Of a stretch of DNA of 64,000 nt, positions 16,308 through 25,324 are shown piece by piece; within the stretch, counting starts at the first letter, position 1, and each line of letters opens with the position of its first letter. The DNA comes from Aeoliella mucimassa (GTDB lineage: Bacteria > Planctomycetota > Planctomycetia > Pirellulales > Lacipirellulaceae). The notes beneath the pieces were generated by a model that saw nothing but the letters and a program-made list of their open reading frames with translations, was not told where the DNA came from and searched no databases. Position numbers and translations under genes: made by a program. The stretch covers positions 5,642,001-5,706,000 of the forward strand of contig NZ_CP036278.1 in NCBI RefSeq assembly GCF_007748035.1. Reading direction: 5' to 3'.

Positions 16308-18470
16308 TTAGAACTCGAAGCCGCCGCCGAACTCACCGCCACGGCCGCCGTCGCGACCACCGCCCGGACCAAAGCCAGGATCTCGACGATCGGGTTCGGC
16401 AAAGATGGCTCGGTGAATGGCCACTTCCATTTCATCGTCCAGTTCGTCCCGCAGGTACATCCGACCGGTTGTATCCATCAGCAACGCGTGGGTTGGCTCC
16501 ATCATATCGCGCGACAGCTTCTGGCCGCCGTCGAGGTCGAGCACGACGATGCCGGTGTCGATGGTAAAGTCTTCCACCTTCTTGATGAAGCGACCTTGGT
16601 CGACCAGCATTTCGATTTCGCCATGGTAATTCATGACTGTACCGCGACGCACGTCTTCCAATTCCAGTGCAGCTTGGCGGGCGTTGCCACGTTCGTCGAT
16701 GTCGAACGCTTCGACCAGCATTTGCACTTGAGGTTCCGAGTAAGCGGAATCACGCAGCGGATCGGCATCGGCCACGCGAACTCGACCAGCCGAGGGAATC
16801 GCGATCGTGGGACTGGCATCGCTCCAGTCGCCCAGGATGTTCTTCTTGGGATTGCGAGCAACAACCGTGGGATCGAGGTTATCGCGGCGCTGTTGGTAAT
16901 TCGGATCGGCCATCACCAGGCGGACGCGATACTTGTAGCTCTTGCCAGGTTGCACGCTCATGTCGAAGAACCGGAGCATCAGGAAGGGGACTTCCACTTC
17001 CAGTTCGCCCTGTTCATTGAACTTCAGGTTGTTGCCAGCACGGCCAACGGAGCCACCCATGCCGCCACCACGGCCGCCACTGAATCCACCGCCGCCGCGA
17101 CCACCCATGCCGCCTTCGCCGCCGAACTCGCCGCCGCGACCACCGAATCCGCCACCACGGCCACTGAATCCACCGCCACCGCGGCCACCGAACTCGCCAC
17201 CACGGCCGCCAAATTCGCCGCCGCGACCGCCGAACTCACCACCGCGACCGCCGCCCATCATGCCGTTGTCGGGACCACCAAACAGGTCCATCCCGTCGTT
17301 CTCGACAGGAGCGGCGCCCTCTTCAGGCTGGACCGCTTCACGCTCCATTTCGGCTTCGGCTTCCGAGGCCAATGGAACTTCGCTCATGTAGGCCATTGCA
17401 TCCCAACTACGACCGACCAGCGGTGCGAGCGGCATCGTTAGCGATTCGTAGCCATAGCGGGGATCGTACACATCCTCCATACCGCCGGCCCAGTTGAAGG
17501 TGATCTTGTCGATCGCCTCGGTCGACACCGCTGATACGGTGCGACTGCGTTCGGTGCGACCATCATACATACCGTTGGGGAACTTCACGGCACTCCATTG
17601 CAGTTCTCCCTCGTCTGTCACTTCGGCACGTTCGACAAAGTAACCAAGGTATTGAGGGAAGTCGCTGGTTGGCTCATAGCTCTTGGTGTTGGCCAAGGCT
17701 TTCTTGTACTCCTTGAGTTGCTCAGGCAACGGGACCTTCGCCAACACGACCGCACAAGAAAGCTGGCGAATGCGTTCTTCGCCGCTGATTTCGACACCAG
17801 CGCGAGGAATCTGGAAAGGCACTGGGCGTTTGTCGGTCATGTCGGTCACACCGCCAAAGCCGCCGCCGAATTCACCCCCGCGGCCGCCGCCAAAGTCGCC
17901 TACGCCGCGGCCACCACGCCCCCCGCGGCCACCACCGCCGCCGGGTTGGTTTTCGGCCATGCGGTTTTGATTTTCTTCCTGTTCACGCATGCGTTCGGCT
18001 TCGTCGAGCTGACGTTGCCGCTCGAGTTCTCTCACGCGATCGGGGTCGTTAAAGGCGAACAATCCCGTTACTGCGTTCAATTCAAAATCAGCGACTGGCA
18101 GCAGCTTGGGATCCTTGCGAAGTTCAATCGGTTCGACCATAGCAGAATCGATGCCAGGCGCGGTCGGATCGAAGTACGGTTCGGAGGCAATCTCAACGTT
18201 ACCGGCCGATTGCATCTCTTCATGGATGCGGAGATCGCTGGGAGAATCCGACACCGCCTGTTGCCATGTGTAATTGGTGACCGTCGAATCCAACTGATTC
18301 GCTTTCTCGACCAGTTTCTGAGCGCTCTTATCTTGCGGCAGCGATTCGTGACTGAGCGTCGCGTATACCAACCAACCGGCTAAAAGGACTACCAGAACCA
18401 TCACGACTTTCTCGCCGTGCTGTAGTGCTAGTCTTTTGATGGCAGCAAGTCCGTTACCTTTGCCCTTCAT
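16308..18470 (-). CDS. Single-pass membrane protein with GGRGGEF repeats, third gene of pilM-type operon
   Basis: The protein has 720 residues. Start ATG 18470 has AGGAGA upstream. A short basic cytoplasmic end and one membrane helix (about 22-39, VVMVLVVLLAGWLVYATL) are followed by ~130 polar residues with a charged helix (RELERQRQLDEAERMREQEE). Gly-rich blocks lie at 176-207, ~396-477 and 702-718, built from GGRGGEFG units. They separate two folded regions (208-395, 478-690). The second contains VPFLMLRFFDMSVQPGKSY and reads as beta-rich. Position in the operon suggests a PilO/PilP-like envelope component, but no sequence match was recognised. It lies 59 bases after the 511-residue protein. 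Confidence 0.7.
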   Translation of the reverse strand: MKGKGNGLAAIKRLALQHGEKVVMVLVVLLAGWLVYATLSHESLPQDKSAQKLVEKANQLDSTVTNYTWQQAVSDSPSDLRIHEEMQSAGNVEIASEPYFDPTAPGIDSAMVEPIELRKDPKLLPVADFELNAVTGLFAFNDPDRVRELERQRQLDEAERMREQEENQNRMAENQPGGGGGRGGRGGRGVGDFGGGRGGEFGGGFGGVTDMTDKRPVPFQIPRAGVEISGEERIRQLSCAVVLAKVPLPEQLKEYKKALANTKSYEPTSDFPQYLGYFVERAEVTDEGELQWSAVKFPNGMYDGRTERSRTVSAVSTEAIDKITFNWAGGMEDVYDPRYGYESLTMPLAPLVGRSWDAMAYMSEVPLASEAEAEMEREAVQPEEGAAPVENDGMDLFGGPDNGMMGGGRGGEFGGRGGEFGGRGGEFGGRGGGGFSGRGGGFGGRGGEFGGEGGMGGRGGGGFSGGRGGGMGGSVGRAGNNLKFNEQGELEVEVPFLMLRFFDMSVQPGKSYKYRVRLVMADPNYQQRRDNLDPTVVARNPKKNILGDWSDASPTIAIPSAGRVRVADADPLRDSAYSEPQVQMLVEAFDIDERGNARQAALELEDVRRGTVMNYHGEIEMLVDQGRFIKKVEDFTIDTGIVVLDLDGGQKLSRDMMEPTHALLMDTTGRMYLRDELDDEMEVAIHRAIFAEPDRRDPGFGPGGGRDGGRGGEFGGGFEF

Positions 18471-18529
18471 CGTACGTTCTCCTGATAAAGTCGGGATTCG
18501 ACTATTGGTTTATGTTGAGGACTGCTTGT

Positions 18530-20065
18530 TTATAGCGAGGTCATATTCAGGTTCATTGAGTCATCGCCGGAGCCATCGTCGACGTTCAGAATCGCATCGT
18601 CAGGCGGATTGAAGATCAGCACGATTCCCTGCAGGATGACTGGCTTCATGTAGGGCTTGCGATTGAACGCGAGGATGGAACCATCGCCGCCGCCGAAGCC
18701 GCCGAATCCACCGCCGAACTCGCCACCGCGACCACCGCCGCCGCCGAACTCACCACCGCGACCGCCGCCGAATCCGCCGCCAGAGCTTTCGCCGGTTACG
18801 CCGACGCGAACCTCGGTGATTTGGATTTGCAGGTCAGCGTTGGCCAGATGCGTGATAAGCATTGGCAACCAACGCGTGTCCATCTGGAGTTCCATATGGA
18901 TGGGGAGTCGCTTGAGTTCTTGGCCAAAGATGCTGGGGTCCAATGGTTCCTCGCCAGGAGGAACGGAAATCGGTTTGCCTTCCGCATCGATGTAGCGTCC
19001 CGACAAGCGAATGGCTTTTTCTTGAGCGGGATCGTTGGAGTCGGCTTCGCCGGCACCGAACTCGCCACCGCGACCACCACCGCCGAATTGATCGAACTCG
19101 CCACCTCCACCCGCGCCGGGATCTTGGAATTCGCCGCCACGGCCTCCCATGGCGTCCATTCCGCCTTCCATGCTACCAAGTCCACCACCAGCGGGAGCCA
19201 ACATCTTAATGCGCCCCGAGGTGCGGCTTTCTTGGGCCGCGTCGCGGCCGACTTCCAGAGCGATAATCTGCGGAATGGCCGCACTGCTCATGCGGTCGGA
19301 ACCTTTTGCTTCGTTGGTCGCTGCAACAGCACGTAGCATGGCTTCGTAGACCCAGAGATCTTCCTGGGTCACCCAGATGCGCCAGTACGACTGGGTAGTT
19401 TGCCAGTCGAGGTCTGCAGCGATCCGCTGTTGATCTTCGGGCGACCAGTACACGGTGTAATCGACTTCGACCGGGTTGCCGTTTTCGTCGACTTCGCCAC
19501 CGGCGCCGAAACCGCCGAATCCACCACGACCTCCACCGCCGCCGAATTCACCACCACGACCACCGCCAAATCCACCGCCACCACCGCCGCCGGTGAGTTC
19601 CGACTCGTCGAGTTCGTTGGCATTGATGATTTTCGGAAGGTCTTTAAAGCGGCCGCGGATATAGGTGCCGTATTTTTCGCGGTTACCTTGATCGATTTCG
19701 TCGCCGAACTGCTTGTTCTCCACTGCTACTCTGAATGATCTTGGTAACTGATCGGGCCACTTTAGCACTTCTTTGCGCTGGCGTTCGTACAGCTCGTTCC
19801 AGATCGTACGAGTTTCGGCCGCAAGCTCAGTAATCTGTTCTTTTTGCTTGCGGTTGACGTCTTCGCTGGGATGGTACGCTCGACCTATGAGCGTTTGTTG
19901 TTTGCTAAAGGCGCCATCGATGGTCTTGAGGGCAGTAGCTTTCTCTTCATCCAAAGCCGACGCTCCCATCCACCACACGAGCGAACAGATTCCAATGACG
20001 AGTACCGAAAGCAACCAGAAGTGGTACTTCGTTAACCAGGCCAATGCTACGCGTAATTGTTCCAT
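18530..20065 (-). CDS. PilO-like single-pass protein with GGRGGEF repeats, second gene of operon
   Basis: The protein has 511 residues. ATG 20065 follows GGAGAG. It has a short cytoplasmic N-terminus, one membrane helix (about 14-33, YHFWLLSVLVIGICSLVWWM) and a charged helical segment (~37-100), the layout of PilO-type type IV pilus alignment proteins. Gly-rich blocks sit at ~159-190, 292-340 and 428-461 and use the same GGRGGEFGGG unit as the next gene. Between them are a region with YWSPEDQQRIAADLDWQTTQ and an alpha/beta domain (GQELKRLPIHMELQMDTRWL, LANADLQIQITEVRVG), which resembles the PilO ferredoxin-like fold. PilO function is inferred from topology and context. Confidence 0.65.
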   Translation of the reverse strand: MEQLRVALAWLTKYHFWLLSVLVIGICSLVWWMGASALDEEKATALKTIDGAFSKQQTLIGRAYHPSEDVNRKQKEQITELAAETRTIWNELYERQRKEVLKWPDQLPRSFRVAVENKQFGDEIDQGNREKYGTYIRGRFKDLPKIINANELDESELTGGGGGGGFGGGRGGEFGGGGGRGGFGGFGAGGEVDENGNPVEVDYTVYWSPEDQQRIAADLDWQTTQSYWRIWVTQEDLWVYEAMLRAVAATNEAKGSDRMSSAAIPQIIALEVGRDAAQESRTSGRIKMLAPAGGGLGSMEGGMDAMGGRGGEFQDPGAGGGGEFDQFGGGGRGGEFGAGEADSNDPAQEKAIRLSGRYIDAEGKPISVPPGEEPLDPSIFGQELKRLPIHMELQMDTRWLPMLITHLANADLQIQITEVRVGVTGESSGGGFGGGRGGEFGGGGGRGGEFGGGFGGFGGGDGSILAFNRKPYMKPVILQGIVLIFNPPDDAILNVDDGSGDDSMNLNMTSL

Positions 20066-20149
20066 CCGAAAAATCTCTCCCGCAACGGGGCAATAGTATT
20101 TATTGGTGTGTTAGAGACATGCCAGTCGGCACCGCTAAACCAGCGATGG

Positions 20150-22465
20150 CTATGGCAGCATGTCGTCGCTAACGGATTCCTGTGGGTCATTATCTCGTTC
20201 GGAGCGAGGTTGCGGTTGCCAGATGAACTGAACCTCGAACTCGTACTTACGAAGTTTCCAATGCTCGGGTGGCGGTGTGCTGACCGTGGCGTTCGCACCG
20301 CCCGCAGGGGTGCGTCCGTTGAACCCACCTAGGCCGCCGAGGCCACCTTCGGCATTGCCTTGCTGATAGGCCGACCAGTTGCGCTGTGCCTCCTCGGCGT
20401 CCGCAGCATTAGGATCGTAAGTTACCTGCACTGGGCGGTAGTTGCTGATCATCACCGGAATTTGGATGCCGAGCTTTTCCATCGAGTACTCTTTCATCTC
20501 ACCATCTCTCGTCGGCAGCATCACGCTCCCTTCGCGAAGGTTCTTGATGAGTGTCTGTCGGACAAACTGTCCTGCTTCGGCGAGCCCACGTTCTTCGAAC
20601 TCGCTGGGGTTGTTGATATCGCTATTGTGGAAGTGATAGCCGGTGATCTGGATAATCCAACCTTCGCCGGTCGGGGGAACAAACTCCGCTTCCCCCTCGC
20701 CTTGCCCGAGATCTTCGAGGGTGTCTTCGGCAAGTGTCTCCTGGTCGGCTGCATCCTGCTCGGCGAGTTCGGCATCTTCAGGAGTCGCTGGTGCGGCTTC
20801 GTCAGCTGTTGGGGCTTCGTCGCCTTCGGCAGCTTCTTCGCCAGCTGCTGGGGCTGGTGTGTTATCGAACGACTTGATCTTGGACGCTTCCTTCACCGAA
20901 CGCTCGACGCTGGTGTACCAGGTGCCAACGTCCTGGAAGTACTCGCAGTCCAGGGTTTCGATATGCAGTTCAGGACGCTCCCGAACGTCCAGTGCGGTCA
21001 TCTTGCGTTCTTCGGCGGGACGGGGATCCTGTGGCAACGCCGACTTGATCGCCTTGAGCAATTCGAGCCAGAGCACGCGACCATCGTCGTTGCTCCGCAG
21101 GCTGCTGCGAATTTCTTTCAGTTCGTCGTACTTCGCGACCAGGCTGCTATGCTCGCTGGAGAAGTTATTCGCCTTCGATTCGACCGAGCTGGCCTTGCTG
21201 ATCGCCTGGCTCATGCCCGAGTCTTTGACGTCGGCTGTTGCGTAGGTGGCGTAATGGCTGTAGTAGTTCACGGTGAACCCCAGCATCAGCACCGCCGCGG
21301 CAGCAACCGTCCAAGGCTTTTTGCCCTTGATCAGCCGCTCGGTGACGATCTCTTCCGGCAGCAAGTTGGTTTGCAACTGCCCGAGCCCAAGTCCCTGCAC
21401 ACACAGACCGTACGCTTCGGCGAAGCTCAAATGGTTCGACTGGAACTGCGGAGCCGCTGTGACGCTGCCACCGAGGAGCCCGGGGAACTCTTCGAGCAGG
21501 ATGACTTCCTGATCAAGATTCTGAGCCAGGAACCGCTGCAGACCAGGCAACCGCATCGGATTGCCTAAGGCGACGATGTCGCCGATTTCAGCGTTCTTGT
21601 TGTTGTTCATGAAGAAGCCGATCGACCGCTGGATTTCAGCGACCAGATCGCTGAACACCGGTCGCATGGCTTGGAACAACGCCCGCGGGTCTTCGGCCTT
21701 CGTAGCGTTGCGCTTCAGGTGCTCGGCCTTGGTGAAGGTGAGCTGCAGCTCTTTGGTGAGCGCGCGAGTGAAGTGGCTACCACCGATCGGGATGTTTCGT
21801 TGCCACACCCGGTAACCATTGGTGATGACCAGGTCGGTTGTTTCGGTGCCGAACGAAAGCACCAGCAGGCTCTTGGGAGGATCGGCCGGATCAAACGGAG
21901 GAGCATCCTCCATGTTGTTCATGCGATCGAAGCACGCGTAGTTGTAGATCGCGAGCGGAGCTAACTGAATGCAATCGACTTCGAGGCCAGCTTCGGTCAG
22001 TGGTTGAATGGCGCGATGCACCTGGTCGCGTTTCATGGCGAACAGGCCGATCTCGGGATCGAGCGCGTAACCGTCGTCCTGGCTGCCAGCCAGCTGTTGG
22101 TAATCCCACACGACGTCTTCCAGAGCAAAGGGGATTTGGCCCTTCGCTTCGTACTTGACCATGTCGGGAATTTTCTTGGCCTCGACCGGCGGCAACTTAA
22201 TGAACCGCGACAAGCCGCTTTGGCCAGGCACCGACAGCGCAACCCGATCGCCCGCAATCTCGTTGCGGGAAACGAACGTCGCCACCGCTTCGGCCACCAA
22301 GGCTTCGCGATCGGCTTCAGGCTGGGTGAGGATCTTGGGGTACTCGATAAAATCGAATGCCTCGACCACCAGTTTGTTGTCGTCTTTTTCGTGGCGACGG
22401 CATCGCAGCGCTTTTAACGCGCAATTGCCGATATCAATGCCCCAAACAGCGCCGCTTCTGGCCAT
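20150..22465 (-). CDS. pilM: PilM-PilN fusion, type IV pilus-type assembly protein
   Basis: The protein has 771 residues; PilM alone is about 350. Residues 1-~365 are the actin-like PilM domain, with GIDIGNCALKAL (phosphate 1), LPPVEAKKIPDMVKYEAKGQ and LVLSFGTETTDLVI (phosphate 2). A membrane helix follows (about 384-401, PWTVAAAAVLMLGFTVNY), then a coiled-coil-like stretch and LLKAIKSALPQ, as in PilN. An acidic Ala/Glu linker (~535-597) leads to an extra C-terminal domain (EGWIIQITGYHFHNSDIN). PilM normally recruits PilN through a short cytoplasmic peptide, and fusion would make that permanent. First gene of the operon; 84 bases separate it from the next. Confidence 0.8.
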   Translation of the reverse strand: MARSGAVWGIDIGNCALKALRCRRHEKDDNKLVVEAFDFIEYPKILTQPEADREALVAEAVATFVSRNEIAGDRVALSVPGQSGLSRFIKLPPVEAKKIPDMVKYEAKGQIPFALEDVVWDYQQLAGSQDDGYALDPEIGLFAMKRDQVHRAIQPLTEAGLEVDCIQLAPLAIYNYACFDRMNNMEDAPPFDPADPPKSLLVLSFGTETTDLVITNGYRVWQRNIPIGGSHFTRALTKELQLTFTKAEHLKRNATKAEDPRALFQAMRPVFSDLVAEIQRSIGFFMNNNKNAEIGDIVALGNPMRLPGLQRFLAQNLDQEVILLEEFPGLLGGSVTAAPQFQSNHLSFAEAYGLCVQGLGLGQLQTNLLPEEIVTERLIKGKKPWTVAAAAVLMLGFTVNYYSHYATYATADVKDSGMSQAISKASSVESKANNFSSEHSSLVAKYDELKEIRSSLRSNDDGRVLWLELLKAIKSALPQDPRPAEERKMTALDVRERPELHIETLDCEYFQDVGTWYTSVERSVKEASKIKSFDNTPAPAAGEEAAEGDEAPTADEAAPATPEDAELAEQDAADQETLAEDTLEDLGQGEGEAEFVPPTGEGWIIQITGYHFHNSDINNPSEFEERGLAEAGQFVRQTLIKNLREGSVMLPTRDGEMKEYSMEKLGIQIPVMISNYRPVQVTYDPNAADAEEAQRNWSAYQQGNAEGGLGGLGGFNGRTPAGGANATVSTPPPEHWKLRKYEFEVQFIWQPQPRSERDNDPQESVSDDMLP

Positions 22466-22768
22466 ACTCTTTTATTCCTCTGTTCCCGACGAGCCGAACC
22501 TGGCCGCTAGCTTCAGATGAGTTCCGAAGGGCGGAGGGCGGTCGACGTTCCGTAGTCTTCGCGTGTACAAAAGGGGAGGAGTGCCTAGGCGCACGTCGCG
22601 TGGGCAAACGAGAACCGCCCTGCGTTTGCTTGCGACCGCCCTGAGGCTGTATTTTTATTGTAATCGATCGTTACGGGCTGTGTACCAGGAAAACTCGCCA
22701 GCCACGAAGGTCGTGGGGTCGTTTTTTCCCGTGTTTTTCCGCTTCGCCTGCCTTAATCGTTACCGTTC
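22466..22768. other. Divergent intergenic region between pilM-type operon and glycosidase-like gene
   Basis: These 303 bases carry the 5' regions of two divergent transcripts. A hairpin with a T run (22702-22727) is the only clear element. No reading frame in it looks coding. Confidence 0.6.
22702..22727 (+). terminator. Hairpin plus T run in the leader of the glycosidase-like gene
   Basis: CCACGA (22702-22707) pairs with TCGTGG (22711-22716) over a 3-base loop. GGTCG and then six T follow. It lies 42 bases before the ATG at 22769, so it could attenuate that gene rather than end an upstream one. The gap between stem and T run weakens the call. Confidence 0.35.
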
Positions 22769-25297
22769 ATGCAATTGTGTCAACTAACGCTGGCCGTGCC
22801 GGGGGATTCGCTGGCCGAAATTTCCCCCGAGCTGGACGAGTCCCGGGCGGCAAATTTGCTGGCCTGCTGGACCTCGCTGTGGCATCCCACCCTGCTGGCC
22901 CAGGCCCGAACCTTGCCGGCTGCCGTGTCGATCGACACCCTGGCTGCAGGTGACCGCGAGCCGGGCGAGCTGATTCTCGTGCCCGATGTGGTGCCCGAGT
23001 CGCTCTACGGCGAGCTGGCTCCTGGCGACACCCCGCAGGTGCCCTGCATTCGAGAATACGCTAGTCGACGAAAAGTTATTTCGCATTTGGCCGAGAACCT
23101 ACCAATCGAGTGGGATCAGTCCGCCGAGGCCGATTATGCGGCCGACTTTTACGCGCTCGGTTTTGCCTACCTGCAGATGGAGCTCCTCACCCAGCGGATG
23201 GCCTACAACCGGTCGGAAGGAGATCAGCAGCTGACCGAGGCCGTGATCGCCGCGGCCGATGCAGCAGTAGCCGGCGATACCGAGCTAATGGACACCCGAG
23301 TGGTTGAAGCCTACGACCAGCTGGTGCAAAGTCGCAACCACTACTATCCCATCGACTTCCACCTGGTCGACTTATCGCTCACCGCGCCGAGCACCGTGGG
23401 CGGGCCGCTCGAACAGCTTTGTCGCCAGGCAACCAAGCACAACGTGCTGATCACCGGCGAGTTGCTCGAACAACTCAGCGCTAGCGAGCCACAAACCTTA
23501 GCGGCCCTGCGGCAAGCGATCGACGAGCAGCGTCTGTCGGTGTGCGGTGGTACCATGACCAACCGACCGCCGGCCGAGCATAGCGCCGAGAGTTTACTCG
23601 CCGAGCTACTGGCCGCGCGGCAAGTGGCCGAGCAGCACCTTGGCAAGCCGCTCACAACGTTTGCCCACTACGCGAATCCCCTCGCCCCACTCGCGCCGGG
23701 GTTGCTAGCAAAGCTGGGATACCACTCCGCGGTGCTTGCCAGCTTTGGTGGGCAGACGATGCCGGATAGCTACAGCAGTCGTACCACGTGGACTGGTCTT
23801 GATGGCATGCCGCTCGAGGCCCTGGCGGCTACGCCGCTCGATATGGGGCGCGCGTCGACCATGCTGCAATTGCCGACTCAAATGCAGAACGCCATGAACT
23901 ACGACCTAGCGGCCGCACTGCTGCTGGTTGGCTGGCCCGGCCATCGCACCGAATGGTACGACGACCTGATGCAGGTCGCCAAACGCACTCCGCTGCTCGG
24001 CCGCCCGACGACGCTCGACAACTACTTTGAGGTCACCACGTCGAACGACTACAGCGGGGCGATGTCGGTCGAATCGTATCCCAACGCGAGCGAGTCGCCC
24101 GAGACCACCATCGACGGCGAGCCACTCCGGTGCCTGGCAAGCGTTGCGGGAGGGCAGGGGGACGATGCAGCCGCCTACGCCAAGCTGCTCGGCTGCAGCG
24201 ACACCGATCCGAAGGGGCAGCTCACCATCAACGCTTCGTCGGTCGTGCTGCACTCCGGCGACGCCGAGGTACCCGCTTTTGGCTGGCGGTGGATCGCCAA
24301 CCGCGGTGAGGGGCAATTGCCGGCTCGCTGTGAACCTGGCGTGCTGCGAAACGAGTGGATGGAAGTCGTGTTCGACGAACGGACCGGCGGCATCTCGGCC
24401 TCGCGGCCCTATCACCTGCGAGGCAACTTCCTGTCGCAGCAATTGCAGCTGGTGCCGATCGGTCCGCAGGGAATCGCGGCCGGCATGCAACTGGCCTTCG
24501 ATGGCTGGGAGGTCGGCGAGTCCGACGACTACCTCGGCGTGCACGTGAGCAACTCGCGCATCGTCGATCGCAACGGTCAGACCTTGGCCGCAGTCACGCA
24601 GTACACGTCGTTGGCAGCCCACTCGCAGGCGATCGACGTGCAAGTCGAACTACAACCGCAAGGCAGCCGCCCACCGAACTGTGCGTTGCTCAGCCGCATT
24701 GCGGTTCGCGAACAAGACTACGCGATGACTCGCAACGTGGGAGAGGTCGATCTCTCGACGGTTCGCACGAAGGTCACGACCGCCGCATTGGGGATCGCAA
24801 TGTCCAAAATGCCAATCTCCGTACTCAGTGATCGGCCGCTCGCACATCGACGCCATAGCGGAAGAATGCTGGATTCCACACTGCTTGTGGCCGCTGGCGA
24901 AAACGTCGAAGCTGGCATAAGCTACTGGCTGGACAATCGCTACCCGGCGAAGGCCCTGTTTGCTCGCACTGCTGCCGATTGGCGGTTGACGCTGCCGACA
25001 GCCGAGCCGAGCCAGCCGACCGGTTGGTGGTTGCACCTTGGTGCCCGCAATTTGCTGGCCACCCACTTTGCCGTGGAGCCTCAGGCGGATCAGTTGCTCG
25101 TTCGGTTGCGACTGCTGGAAACAGCAGGGCGGGCCGTCGACACGCAACTGTTGGCATGGCGGCCAATCGTTGCTGCCCAGCAAACCAACTTTCGTGGCGA
25201 GCCCGATCAGGTGTTGATACTTGCCGATGGTCGCGTTCGTTTGAACCTGGCGGCCTACGAGTTTGCCGAAATCGAACTGTTGTTCGACCTTAACTAG
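22769..25297 (+). CDS. Large glycosidase-like protein (possible GH38/GH57 relative)
   Basis: The protein has 842 residues with no signal peptide or membrane helix. The middle part (about 180-400) has features of the alpha-mannosidase/deacetylase-like barrel: YYPIDFHLVDLSL, RLSVCGGTMTNRPPAEHSAE, TTFAHYANPLAPLAPGLLAK. A long beta-rich C-terminal half (from ~520) resembles the all-beta domain of retaining alpha-mannosidases (GVLRNEWMEVVFDERTGGIS). The catalytic acid residues could not be placed with confidence, so activity is uncertain. cmk starts 27 bases after the stop, suggesting co-transcription. A possible attenuator precedes the gene. Confidence 0.45.
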   Translation: MQLCQLTLAVPGDSLAEISPELDESRAANLLACWTSLWHPTLLAQARTLPAAVSIDTLAAGDREPGELILVPDVVPESLYGELAPGDTPQVPCIREYASRRKVISHLAENLPIEWDQSAEADYAADFYALGFAYLQMELLTQRMAYNRSEGDQQLTEAVIAAADAAVAGDTELMDTRVVEAYDQLVQSRNHYYPIDFHLVDLSLTAPSTVGGPLEQLCRQATKHNVLITGELLEQLSASEPQTLAALRQAIDEQRLSVCGGTMTNRPPAEHSAESLLAELLAARQVAEQHLGKPLTTFAHYANPLAPLAPGLLAKLGYHSAVLASFGGQTMPDSYSSRTTWTGLDGMPLEALAATPLDMGRASTMLQLPTQMQNAMNYDLAAALLLVGWPGHRTEWYDDLMQVAKRTPLLGRPTTLDNYFEVTTSNDYSGAMSVESYPNASESPETTIDGEPLRCLASVAGGQGDDAAAYAKLLGCSDTDPKGQLTINASSVVLHSGDAEVPAFGWRWIANRGEGQLPARCEPGVLRNEWMEVVFDERTGGISASRPYHLRGNFLSQQLQLVPIGPQGIAAGMQLAFDGWEVGESDDYLGVHVSNSRIVDRNGQTLAAVTQYTSLAAHSQAIDVQVELQPQGSRPPNCALLSRIAVREQDYAMTRNVGEVDLSTVRTKVTTAALGIAMSKMPISVLSDRPLAHRRHSGRMLDSTLLVAAGENVEAGISYWLDNRYPAKALFARTAADWRLTLPTAEPSQPTGWWLHLGARNLLATHFAVEPQADQLLVRLRLLETAGRAVDTQLLAWRPIVAAQQTNFRGEPDQVLILADGRVRLNLAAYEFAEIELLFDLN

Positions 25298-25324
25298 CCT
25301 CCCGAGCCTCGAGTCGTTCCTCCT

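Noticed and set aside
17040-17285. CRISPR-like array in the repeat DNA
   Set aside because: Repeats are coding, directly tandem and lack unique spacers of even length.
16287-17441. Plus-strand Ala/Thr-rich frame opposite the GGRGGEF gene
   Set aside because: Its repeats are the complement of Gly/Arg codons, so they are a shadow of the real repeats.
20360-21568. Plus-strand frame opposite pilM
   Set aside because: Antisense to a protein with actin-like motifs; no motif or ribosome-binding site of its own.
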